This document shows positions 11,706 through 21,969 of a DNA stretch of 64,000 nucleotides, piece after piece. Location of the stretch: positions 2,294,001 to 2,358,000 of the forward strand of contig CM049988.1 in NCBI GenBank assembly GCA_016630955.3. The letters are read 5' to 3'. The notes below the pieces were generated by a model. That model saw nothing but the letters and a program-made list of their open reading frames with translations. It made no database searches and was not told the DNA's origin. The first letter of the stretch is position 1. Each line of letters opens with the position of its first letter. Source of the DNA: Didymella arachidicola (Eukaryota; Ascomycota; Dothideomycetes; Pleosporales; Didymellaceae). Made by a program: the position numbers and the translations under genes.

Positions 11706-12292
11706 TGTATCTCGAACCAATCAAATCTGCAAGCAAAAGTGAATCATGCTCGTTCTTAGTGAGACGCAGACATTAGATCTGCAGATTGATGCAAGATGCA
11801 CGTGCAAGACGAAGGGATGTGACCTCTGCTGATTCCCAACCTCTCATGATACTCAGAATGAGTTTATCCAGGTCGGGCGCCCAGCCATGGGCCTGTTCTC
11901 CTCTACGCCAGCGCGAAAACAACCCTCGCCATGGGAGACGATAGGGCTGCCGTAAGTAGTGTTTTGTAGTGCTGGCGATGTAGAGGAGAAGAGAGGGCGG
12001 CTCGAAAATTTGGGTTTTGCAGGTCGAGGTGCACGGACGTCGAAGAGCACTAAGGCTCAAGAGGGGAAAGTGCTTGGAATGCTGGACATCTGGCCTGTGA
12101 CGAGCCCACCAGCGACCTCGAGAGCTCCGGTTCAGTACACCTTGCAGCCCAGCGGTACCAATATTGTTGCAGCCTGTTCCTGCTGCGGCTACGCTGTTAA
12201 TTGCCCGACGTCCCTTTGCTATCGAATTGTGGGCGCCCTCGTTCCCCTCCACGAGACATCGCCCAAACACCGCCGCATAGACAGCGCTCAAA
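11706..12292. other. upstream region of SEC23
   Basis: No gene seen. Probably the SEC23 promoter and 5' UTR. Confidence 0.5.
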
Positions 12293-14877
12293 ATGGCCGA
12301 CTTCGAGGCATTGAAGGATCAGTGGAGCCAGATTGAGGACACAGATGGCGTCCGCCTCAGTTGGAACACGCTGCCCAGCTCGCGCATGGTATGCACGCCC
12401 GCACTTCACCGCTCAATAGGCGCATTGTCAACATGCAGCATGCTGACCTGCAATCAAGGAAGCTTCGCGGCTGGTTGTACCCATCGGCGCCCTCTACACG
12501 CCCCTGAAGGAGAAGACCGACACTCCGCTGCTCCAATATGACCCCGTTGCCTGCAAAGCGCCGTGCAAGGCCATCCTCAACCCCTTCTGGTAGGACATCC
12601 AGAGCCCACGATGCACGCCACAAACTGACTGCCCCCAGCCAGGTCGATATGCGCGCAAGAATGTGGATATGTCCCTTCTGCCTGCAGCGCAACGCCCTCC
12701 CACCGCACTACAAGGACATCTCCGCCGAGCAGATTCCCCCAGAGCTGCACCCCAGCAGCACAACGATCGAGTACCGCCTGCCTCGCCCAGCGCCCGCACC
12801 ACCAATCTTCTTGTTTGTTGTCGACACTTGCCAGGAGGAGGACAGCTTGAAGGCGCTGAAGGACTCAATCATCATGAGCTTGAGCCTGCTGCCACAGTAC
12901 GCTCTAGTCGGCCTGATCACATACGGCACAATGGTAGGCTAGGACATTGAGGATTGGCGAGAGAATGCTGACATTCCCAGGCCCAAGTACACGAGCTTGG
13001 CTACACTGAATGCGCCAAGTCGTACGTCTTCCGCGGCAGCAAGGACTACTCCACCAAGCAGGTTCACGACATGCTCGGCCTTGGACAGGCCGCACCCCGA
13101 CCGAACATGCCCCAGCAGCCCGGCCGACCGCAGGTGCCCATGGGCAACGTCGACACACGTTTCCTCCTGCCCGTCTCCCAGTGCGAGTTCCAGCTGACTG
13201 CCGCGCTCGAGCAGCTGCAGAGGGACCCCTGGCCCGTTGCGAACGACAAGCGCCCTCTGAGATGTACCGGTGTTGCGCTCAGCATTGCTGCTGGTCTTCT
13301 TGAGTTCCGCCACCGTGAAGCCGGTGCGCGCATCATGCTGTTTTCTGGTGGCCCGGCCACGGAGGGTCCTGGTATGGTCGTTGGCCCCGAGCTGAAGGAG
13401 GCGATCCGATCGCATCACGACATTGACCGCGACAATATCAAGTACTACAAGAAGGCTCTGAAGGTAAAAAGTCAGGCAAACTTAGGGAGGCCAGGACTGA
13501 CATTTCATAGTTCTACGAGACTCTGGCTAAGCGCGTTGCGCAGAACGGTCACATCGTCGACATCTTCGCTGGATGTCTCGACCAGGTCGGTCTGCTCGAG
13601 ATGCGCGGCCTTTCGAACTCGACTGGTGGACACATGATCCTGACGGACAGCTTCACATCCTCCATGTACAAGCAGTCGTTTGTACGCATCTTCAACAAGG
13701 ACGACCAGGACAATTTGCTCATGGCGTTCAACGCCAACCTCGAGGTCCTCACAACCAAGGAGCTGAAGGTCACCGGTTTGATCGGTCACGCAGTCTCGAA
13801 CAACAAGAAGTCCGTCTCCGTCGGCGAGACAGAATGCGGTATCGGCAACACTTGCTCCTGGAAGATGTGTGGTATCGACCCAGAGTCGTCGTACGGTATC
13901 TACTTTGAGATTGCCGGCCAGGGCGGACCCAACCAGATGCAGGCTGGACCTCAGAAGGGCATGATGCAGTTTCTCACATACTACCAGCACTCGTCTGGCC
14001 AGTTCCACCTGAGGGTGACCACAGTCGCGCGCAACCTCAGCGGACCCTCTGGCGACCCCGCAATCGCACAGTCCTTTGACCAGGAGGCGGCAGCAGTGCT
14101 AATGTCAAGAATAGCAGTCTTCAAGGCTGAAGTTGATGACGGCCCAGACGTCCTCCGATGGGTCGACCGCATGCTTATTAGGTTGTGCTCCCGCTTCGCC
14201 GAGTACAGGAAGGATGACCCGTCGTCGTTCAGGTACGCACCGCATCTATCGATCTTGTATCAGGCACTAACAACTGCAGGCTCGAGAAGAATTTTACATT
14301 ATACCCACAGTTCATGTTCCATCTCCGCCGTTCGCAATTCTTGCAGGTCTTCAACAACTCTCCCGACGAGACCGCTTTCTACCGCCACGTACTGAATCAC
14401 GAGGACGTTAGCAACTCCCTCATTATGATTCAGCCGACACTCGACAGCTACGGCTTTGACCACGAAGGCGGCCAGCCCGTGCTCCTCGACTCGTCCTCGA
14501 TCCAAAACGAAACCGTCCTGCTCCTCGACACATTCTTCCACATCCTCATCTTCCACGGCGAGACCATGGCCGAGTGGCGCAAGGCCGGCTACCAAGATCA
14601 GGAAGGGTACGAAAACTTCGCCACCCTGCTCGAAAGCCCTAAAGAGGACGCAAAGGATTTGATTCAGGATCGCTTCCCGCTGCCGCGCTTCATTGTTTGC
14701 GACGCAGGCGGCTCACAGGCGCGTTTCTTACTGTCCAAGCTTAACCCCAGCACCACGCATACTACGCAGAGCTATGGCGGCGTGAGCCAGAGCGCACAAA
14801 CTATCTTCACGGACGATGTTAGCTTGCAGACGTTCATGGACCATCTGATGAAGTTGGCTGTTAGCGGCACGGGCTAG
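12293..14877 (+). CDS. sec23: COPII coat protein Sec23 (GTPase-activating subunit)
   Basis: Sec23 pairs with Sec24 in the inner COPII coat, binds cargo and acts as GAP for Sar1 at ER exit sites. Six exons by eye: 12293-12388, 12459-12589, 12639-12933, 12981-13463, 13511-14232, 14280-14877, total 774 aa, the usual length. The start MADFEALKDQWSQIEDTDGV is the family start. The zinc-finger region follows (DPVACKAPCKAILNPF, CQVDMRARMWICPFC), then the trunk (FLFVVDTCQEEDSLKALKDS), the beta-sandwich and helical parts, and the C-terminal gelsolin-like domain ending in PRFIVCDAGGSQARFLLSKLNP, where the conserved D.GGSQARFLLSK.NP motif is intact. All junctions are GT..AG and the frame is unbroken. 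Single-copy housekeeping gene; nothing odd. Confidence 0.97.
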
Positions 14878-15394
14878 AATCCGGCGCGTTATGACCCGGC
14901 TTGTGTTGTGTATGAGCGGAAGGTGGTGTTTAGGCTAAGGCAGTTTGATGAATGAGGACTACACGAGTTGATGGGGCCAACGTGATGACCCTTGGGTGAG
15001 AGAGATCTCATAGTTGTGTAGCGAAGACAGATGATCAATGAATCGATCAACCACCATCTCACGCATATTAGTGAGCAGTCCTCTCATGGGGTCAGTAATG
15101 TGACGTGTAAATAAACGCTGCTTTTCCTTTCCCCTAGCCATGGTATACTCTAAACACGCAGATGCGTATGAAAACATGACCCGTATCCGACTACACGGAT
15201 GGCGTGACATGTCTGAGCCATTCCACAACCCTGTCCATCTTCCCTGGCTCCACAGACGCAGTTTCGGGCAGAGGCACGTCGGGCGCCTAGGCCTTGTCCT
15301 TCTCCTCCGTACCCTTTCTCTGGCCCTTATGACCCCTGCATTTTCTCACCTTGCCCGCATTCAAGACACTAGTAGACTTTCCAGCCTCGGCCAT
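14878..15394. other. convergent 3' intergenic region between sec23 and nop15
   Basis: No gene seen; 3' UTRs of the two convergent genes are expected here. Confidence 0.5.
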
Positions 15395-16934
15395 CTAAGC
15401 CTTGGCCTTCTTTGCCTTCTTTGCCTTGGGAGCGCCAGCCTTCTTTGCGGGTTCCTCGACAGCGGCAAGGATTCCGGCGGCGTCGGTGGACTTGCGCTTC
15501 TTTGTGGTTTTCTTGGGCGCGACCTCAACCTCGACCTTCTCGACAATAGCCTCGACAACAGGCTCGGGCTCGGCGGCCTTGGAGGCCTTCTTGCTCTTTT
15601 TGCTCTTAGGCTCTGCCTTGGTCTCCGTCTTGGTCTCCGCCGCCTCAGAAAGCAGTTGCTGCTCCGCGGTGTTCTCAAGCTCAGGCTTCCTCCCCGCCTT
15701 GATGGCCGCAACAGCGCTGAGCTTCGGGGCCTGGAACTCGTACCCCATGGCCTCCTTGAGATCCTTGTTCCTGGCCACACGGCGCTTGTTCTCCTTCTCC
15801 ACGCGCTTCTCCCATACTGCCCTCTCCGCACCGCGCTCCATGGCCAGGCCGGCCTTCTTGTTGCGCGGATCGACCTTAAAGCGGGTCCCTGCACCCTTGA
15901 ACAGGTTCTCGTGCACCTGCTCCTTGGGGATGAGGGAGCATTTGAGGATGTGGCCGAACATGAGGTAGTTGTTCATTGTGCGGGCGACGATGTCGGCAAC
16001 CTCTGCGGACGCAAACTCGACGAAGGCATAGTGCTTGGAGGCGCCGGTCTTCTTGTTGCGCGAGAGGCGCAGGTTGAGGACGCGGCCGAACTGGTTGAAG
16101 TACTTCTTCATCTGCGGCTCGAAGAAGCCGCGGGGGACGCGCCTGGAGGTGTCAATAATAGCTCGTTGTGAATAGTGGCTTGATACTCACCCGACGTAGA
16201 TGACGCCTGGCTCAGTGGCCTTGGGTGTGTCCTTTGCGCGGGCAATGGCCTTCTTTTGCGACTTTGTGAGCTTGGGCACGACGGCGCTGTCTGTGGGGAA
16301 GTCCTCGTCAGACTCGGGGTCGCTGTCGTCGCTGCTGAAGCCGGCGAGGAGGGCGGCGGTCTGGTCGTCGTCCTCTGCGGCATCCACAACATCGCCATCC
16401 TCGGTGACGACTGCATCGACCTCGGCCTCGACCTCGGCCTCGACCTCCTCTACGGGCTCTTCTGACACCTTCTTGCCCTTCTTCGCCTTGGCCGCCTTCG
16501 CCTTTGGTACCTCCTTCTTCGGCGTCTCCTTCTTGGCCTCGATCACGTCGAAGTCGAGCATGCTCTCATCCTCGTCGCCGTTGGTCTCGGGAGCAGGAGC
16601 AGGCGCGGCCTTCTTCTTGCCCTTGGCAGCCTTCGCGGGCTTCGCAGCAGGCGCAGCGGGTGCAGCGGGGGCTTCCTCGTCGGAGAAGAAATCCTCAGCC
16701 GTCTTGCGCGCAGACTTCCTTGTGGGCTTCGCTGCTGCGGGCGCGGGCGCGGCTTTAGCGGCCTTGGGGGCTTTGGCGGGCTTTGCGGGGGCAGCACCGT
16801 CGAGCGACTGTCTGGGCTTCTTCGCCTTGGGCGCGGCGTCGGTTGCGCCTAGACTATTAGTACGAAGAATTGCACGTGATTTGCAGGAAGAGCATACCCT
16901 TGCGCTTCTTGCTTGCGGTGTCTGCTGCGGCCAT
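15395..16934 (-). CDS. nop15: NOP15/NIFK-like nucleolar RRM protein (60S ribosome biogenesis)
   Basis: Three exons on the minus strand: 16934-16898, 16848-16191 and 16142-15395, giving 480 aa. The N-terminal 250 residues are Lys/Ala/Pro-rich with acidic tracts (nucleolar-type low complexity, EVEAEVEAEVDAVV). An RRM follows, starting GVIYVGRVPRGFFEPQMKKY, with RNP2 (VIYVG) and RNP1-like KHYAFVEFAS. The stretch after the RRM (YLMFGHILKCSLIPKEQVHENLFKG) is characteristic of the Nop15/NIFK family. The tail is Lys-rich. Yeast Nop15 is about 220 aa; filamentous-fungal homologues are longer at both ends. Role from the family: pre-60S particle assembly and processing of 27S pre-rRNA. It shares a 272-bp divergent promoter with the SMN-like gene. 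Confidence 0.88.
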
Positions 16935-17206
16935 TGTGTGTGTGTGACGGCTGCGGTGTGTTGTGGGTGCGGACGCGGCGGCTCGTGAAAGTTCAAAAGT
17001 TCGAGCTCCTTCACTTTTTTGACGCTAGCACTATCCCGCTAAGACCCTTGGAAGGCGGTGACTGCCTGCAACACCACGGTTGTCAGCAACGACTATCTTG
17101 AACTGCTCGCAGCTGACTGTATCGCCTTCTGACTCCATTCTCAGCCTGCTTGTGTGCTGTTCGACATCCTCCGCGAAGTCAAGGCGAATAGCAAGGGTGC
17201 ATCGGC
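16935..17206. promoter_or_regulatory. bidirectional promoter region, nop15 / SMN-like gene
   Basis: The two start codons lie 272 bp apart head-to-head, so both promoters and both 5' UTRs must fit here. I can assign no specific factor site with confidence. Confidence 0.5.
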
Positions 17207-17938
17207 ATGGCCGGCATCGACATCAGCGACAGGAACGCCTGGGACGACTCCTTCCTTCAAGACTCATGGAACGCGGCTGTGGCAGAATATGAGGTGGATT
17301 TCCAGATCAATTTCATGTTTCAGTGACTGACTTGGTTCAGAAATATCACAGCATCGCCAAATCTGGCAAGCGCCTGGAAGACGTCCTGACTAAGGAAGAA
17401 CTTGGGGAGTTGCAAGCGTACGTCGAACCGACGATATTTGACCATATGCTCACTGTCGTAGGGACTATGGAGACCTGATAGGTGATGCCGAAGACGAAGG
17501 TGAAATCGTCGAAGCAAACGGCAACTCGGACCAGATGGACACCGAGGACTCAATGCAAGAGACAGACGACGTCGAGCTTGACATGCAAGCAGAGCCTCAG
17601 CCGCATGTATGACACAGCAGCACGCATACGCCATGTATATCCGTGGTTGACAGGCCTCAGGAAACAGCAGCTGCCGGAGCGCAAGACCAGTCGCAGCCAG
17701 CGAATGCAGGACCCGCAGCGCCGCCTGACAGCACATTTGCGGCTATACCTCATGCCCTAGTAGCCACAGGTACGTTCTGAGACTGACAGGTCTCGCCTCG
17801 GACATTTATGGAGACTGACATGTCCAAGTGCAAGACGAGAACCTAAAGAACATTATCATGTCGTGGTACTACGCAGGGTACTACACGGGTCTGCATGCGG
17901 GCCAGCAGCTTCCGAAGAATGCCTCGCCACAGCAATGA
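17207..17938 (+). CDS. smn1: SMN-like protein (survival motor neuron complex)
   Basis: Five exons: 17207-17293, 17341-17417, 17462-17606, 17661-17769, 17829-17938; 175 aa. The N-terminus MAGIDISDRNAWDDSFLQDS with SWNAAVAEYEKYHSIAKSG corresponds to the Gemin2-binding region of SMN. The middle is acidic/Pro-Ala and lacks an obvious Tudor domain, as in S. pombe Smn1. The C-terminus has the YG box, NIIMSWYYAGYYTGLHAGQQ, which mediates oligomerisation. Family role: assembly of Sm cores on spliceosomal snRNAs. The fourth exon uses the second of two possible acceptors (AG at 17660); the first would give an early stop. The tail after the YG box is short. Confidence 0.88.
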
Positions 17939-18684
17939 GGGCGAGAGAAAATGACGATCGTTACAAACAGCGCATGTTGGAGAGTAGCACGTTGAGATCC
18001 TGCAAAAGCGTGAGGAGTCGAGTAGGGACTTGGACCACCAATCAGGAAGGCGCAGCTAGCCCGATCGGGACGCAACCACCAACAGTTCATGCCTCACAGC
18101 CTTCGGCAATGCTGCGCTGCGAGATGATCTCCCAAGAAACTTCATGCGGCAACCCATCTTCCAGCCTCTCCTTTCAGGCATCCTCACTCGATGCAGATGC
18201 GCGCCCGGGCTGGTTTGCCATGTCGCCAGGAAGCGAGACAGATCTGCGACGCTACCGCGACAACCTCCAACCCACCTCCTACACCTCCCGCATCACGAGC
18301 CCCTGCCACGCCCACGAGGCTTCGCACGTTGCCTGGAATCAGTCGATTTTGGCAGATAGCAGCCCGTTTCGCTGTACCAATGTCTAGTCACCCGAACGTT
18401 ATGTTTCGCCATGTATGCAGCCGTCTTCCCGTCGCGGATTGACAATTTCATGCGTCTTCATAAACCCGTTGCGTCCCAGGCACACATGCTTTGCTTCCCT
18501 CAGTGTGCCTCATAACGAAAACGTCGCGCGTGCTCCACTCTCCTTCAGTCTCTCTCTTTCTATTCTCCTACTACAACGTATCGTCCGAGCCGGCTCTCGT
18601 AGCTCCCTTCGATCTCTTAATCACCAAGATACCCAGCCCAGGCGGTTCCGTTCCTTACCACGAGCAAACGAAGCAATAGTCATA
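17939..18684. other. intergenic, no supported gene
   Basis: About 750 bp. A 174-codon frame (17863-18387) overlaps the last SMN exon in another phase and has no domain. The pyrimidine-rich stretch around 18540-18600 (TCTCTCTTTC) looks like a fungal core promoter for the gene at 18685. Confidence 0.45.
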
Positions 18685-19564
18685 ATGAAGTACATTAAAG
18701 CCCTCCCTGTCGTCGCCGGTCTGGCCGCCGCCCAGATGCAGGTCATGTCTCTCGCGCCCGCCGCCGCCAGCGGGCCAGCCACACACACCGTTCGTCTCCC
18801 CTCCACCCAAGTCACACCCTCCTCCTGGAGACTCCAAACATCCATCTAACAATTCATAGGTAGTAGTCGGCGGCCTCACACCCGTAGCAACAGGCATGGC
18901 GCCTGTGCTAGGTTACCGCCCGGAATCCATCACCGCCAACGTCGGCGACGTGGTTGAGTTCCAGTTCATGCAGAAGAACCACACAGCCACCCAGAGCACG
19001 TTTGCCGAGCCGTGCAAGGCCATGGAGGGCGGTATGGACAGCGGGTTCATGCCGAACCCCGAGGGCAAGGCGGGAGTTACGTGGAACATGACGGTGCAGA
19101 CTACGGATGCAATTTGTGAGTCGAATCACCACTCCAAGGGTAGATGATGAGTGGATGTGAGCGAGTGCTGATTGTTCCAAGGGATGTACTGCAAACAATC
19201 CGTCGGCGAGCACTGCGGCAAAGGCATGGTATTCAGCATCAACGCGGCCTTCAGCGGCGACAAAACAATGGCCCAGTTCAAACAGCTCGCCATCAACACA
19301 AACGGCACCACGCTCAAGGACAGCGCCATCCAGAACGTCGACCCCGCCGCTGCCGCTGCCCCGAGTGTCGTCACCGTCCAGGCTGGTGATGCAACAGCAC
19401 CTTCAGGAACTGCATCCGCAGGAGCCGTTGCGACAGTTGTTGCAGGCAGCGGTACCGACGGACAGGGTCAGAGCTGCACCTGCAGTTGCTTGTGCGGGAC
19501 GAACAGCTTCCCGGCCAATGCGGCGATCAACAACTTCGGTGGATTCGCTGGCATGATCGGCTAG
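18685..19564 (+). CDS. secreted cupredoxin-like extracellular protein
   Basis: Three exons: 18685-18789, 18860-19115, 19182-19564; 247 aa. The N-terminus MKYIKALPVVAGLAAAQMQ is a signal peptide. The cupredoxin fold is visible: VVVGG..., GYRPESITANVGDVVEFQF, then KNHTATQS with the first His ligand, then WMYCKQSVGEHCGKGMVF with Cys, His and Met in the type-1 copper arrangement. A Ser/Ala/Thr-rich linker leads to a short Cys-rich end (CTCSCLCG), with no clear GPI site. Such proteins are abundant in the walls and secretomes of filamentous fungi; their role is not established. The first intron has a less common GTTCGT donor, so exon 1's end is slightly uncertain. The second junction splits the Trp codon. 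Confidence 0.85.
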
Positions 19565-20690
19565 ACGCGAGCATCGCCCGAATGCGAATAGTTGGGGAAC
19601 AAAAGACGGTGACGTGGATGGGAAGCGTAATTGACGATGAGGACGATTTATTCATGGCAACAGACTGGCTTCTGGGATGCCATGTCGGGCAATTTCGTAT
19701 TTATACCACTTCTTGATGAGGGGCGTTAGCATTATACCATAATTTACTTGATGAACTCGATGTCGTCTTAGCGCGTGTTCTGCTTTGCAAATTGTGCTGA
19801 GATTGGCCTGTGTAATGGCAACGGAACCTTGATGGAGACTCCGAGTGTTCGAGTTGGCCGTACGGTCTGCGCAATAGTACACCAATTGTATGGCTCATTA
19901 TGTGCTGGTACTGACTTTTGAGCGTATCGATGTCGATCTGGAGGACAAGCGGATAGTGAATTGGTGCAGTTGGATTTAGCTTGACTGAAGACTGAGATTT
20001 GTAAAAGTTGTTGCTGGGCCTCGAACGATAGGCAATGCTCTAGTTAGTATGTTGGAGCTCTTCATCATGGATGCTGCATGGTTGCGTCGTCGGTTGTTGC
20101 ATGCATCTTCACATAGAAGAGTCGATGATATTGATTCCCGCCAACCGACCAAGAAAGCTTGTATCCAGCCTGGCTGCTGTTATAGGCCTTTCGTAAGATG
20201 ACGGCCTTGTTTGCTGAGATTGGTAGATATGTGTAGCTGTGCGCAACATAGTGATATTGCCTGGTTTCCTGTGAGAGTAGCGGTCGTGGGATTCGATACT
20301 CAGAGCAGATGGCTGGCTTCGTGTGTCCTGGTTTTGGAGTCCCGTTGTACGTGAAGCGTGCTTCCGCCTGGCTCTGTCGCTGCACATCGTACAACTCACG
20401 AAAACTGATACCTCGAAGCTATAAAGTTGGCTCAGCAGATCATTTCAGGGTCAAACTTGCACTGGGTCTGCTTTTGTGGTGTAGGGTTTTGGCGCAAGTG
20501 GGCGAGTGCATCACGGCATCGATACCGCAAAATCGCTCAATTAGAAATGTCGAGTACCCAGAAACCATGCAGCATATGCTGCCACCTCAAAAAAAATCCG
20601 TCTCATGCCTGCTCATCCAACTATGTGGCTCCACAGTTCGCGCGCACTGCTTTCGTTGACGTTTGCTGCTTGCTCATGCCTCAGGCATTT
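19565..20690. other. intergenic, one unassigned small open frame
   Basis: About 1.1 kb. A 109-codon minus-strand frame (20065-20394) has protein-like composition but no motif I recognise, no clear start context and no detectable introns. I do not call it a gene. The rest holds nothing recognisable. Confidence 0.4.
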
Positions 20691-21126
20691 TTATTTGGCG
20701 GCACCCTCGGCCTTCTTCGCTTCGGCTACGCGACTTATCAGCACCGCCCACAGATCAAGGGAGTGCACAACGCGCGCTGCATACAAGCGCGAGGCTCGAA
20801 ACAACAATAGGAGGTGGTATGAAGGGTAAAGACGTACCTGCGAGCTGCTTGGCGCGCATGATGGCAGCGGCGTTCTCCTTGGCCTTCTGCTGCTCGGAGC
20901 CAGACATCTGTGGGAGTCAGTCAAACCCAGACAATCCTCGAAAAGCCAACGCTGCACTGCAAGCACAATAGCCTCGAGTAATCATGGCACGGCACATACG
21001 GTGTTTTTGCTCTTCTACAAAGTTGTCAGTAAACATTCGATACAGTAGGCTGAAGCAACCCACCTTGCCAGCCTGCTCCTTCAGGTTCTTCTCCCGGGCC
21101 TTGTCACGCTGGTTGCCACGAGCCAT
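20691..21126 (-). CDS. SERF/4F5-family small basic protein
   Basis: A 60-aa protein from four tiny exons on the minus strand: 21126-21064, 21014-21000 (only 15 nt), 20907-20838 and 20725-20691. The start MARGNQRDKAREKNLKEQAG is the hallmark of the SERF (4F5) family, followed by KKSKNTMSGSEQQKAKENAA and an Ala/Lys-rich end EAKKAEGAAK. Family members are small, highly charged, disordered proteins that modulate amyloid formation in other organisms. The coding part is less than half of the gene span, and the 15-nt exon makes automatic prediction likely to fail. All junctions are GT..AG and sum to 61 codons. Confidence 0.85.
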
Positions 21127-21396
21127 CCTGTCAACTTGTCTCTCTGGGAGTCGCGAAGTCCGGCGTTTGGTGTTTGCTTGTAGTGCTGCGGTGGAAATCA
21201 AAGGTCAAGAGGGTAAGCGTCGACGGAAGGCGTTGAAAGCAGCGCTGTTTACTGGCCTGTGATTGGTGCCTGGAGGGAAGGGGCTAGATCACTGCGGTGG
21301 GGCGAATGGAAGGCACCGGGGTGGGCATGTTTGCTACACTTCACGTTTACCCTTCGTCAAAACTACGTATCATTGTGTGCATCCGCTTGTGTGCTG
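21127..21396. other. upstream region of the SERF-like gene
   Basis: Likely promoter and 5' UTR of the minus-strand SERF gene; nothing else recognised. Confidence 0.4.
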
Positions 21397-21438
21397 GAAG
21401 AAGAAGAAGAAGAAGAAGAAGAAGAAGAAGAAGAAGAA
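21397..21438 (+). repeat. (GAA)14 microsatellite
   Basis: Fourteen uninterrupted GAA units, a pure purine strand, about 270 bp upstream of the SERF-like start. Length variation between isolates is likely. Confidence 0.97.
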
Positions 21439-21733
21439 GAAAGGTGACAGAGAGCATCGGCGACTGCTGCCACATGGAGTTACGAGATGGTAGCTAGGCT
21501 TCAGGAGCACGTGAAGATCAATGTTTGGAGGCAACAAGATAGTATGCTTCTACGAAGAGCGATCGAGCGGTCTTCTACCGTTTGCGCGGTTGCTCTGATA
21601 AACTGCAGGCTTCGATACCGATGACCCGTTCCAGCCTAAGATGGATAGGTTGCGCTTTTGTTCGTCAGTATTCTAAGCGACCAAGCCATATGTCATATTG
21701 AGGATCCAGCATCTCGATCTCCGTTCATATATA
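21439..21733. other. intergenic between the microsatellite and the transposon nest
   Basis: Nothing recognised. Confidence 0.4.
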
Positions 21734-21927
21734 CCGTGTCTGTGCGCGTGATGCGCGGATTCGCGTGATGCGCGGACTTAACTAATAAAAATAGCAAAAT
21801 CTAGAAACTTTAAAGCTATATAACTTTTTATCTACTTAAGGAACTAATATACTTTCTTAGACCTACTATAGGTTAAATTTAACTCTCTATAACTTTATAA
21901 TAGAAAGTCTATCTTAGTTCTTACTAA
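21734..21927. repeat. left arm of the outer palindromic MITE
   Basis: AT-rich arm with GC-rich tip, inverted copy of 25701-25893. It continues into a unique spacer up to the TA at 21968-21969, where element 1 is inserted. Confidence 0.85.
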
Positions 21928-21969
21928 TTAGGGTACTTATTTTTTTAACTAGTAAAGTAGAAAAGGTTA

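Noticed and set aside
15140..16171. 343-codon plus-strand open frame
   Set aside because: Antisense shadow of the NOP15-like exon 3: its Leu-rich composition is the complement of the Lys-rich coding strand.
16200..16988. 262-codon plus-strand frame rich in Ser/Ala
   Set aside because: Antisense to NOP15-like exon 2, where Lys/Ala/Pro repeats leave all frames open.
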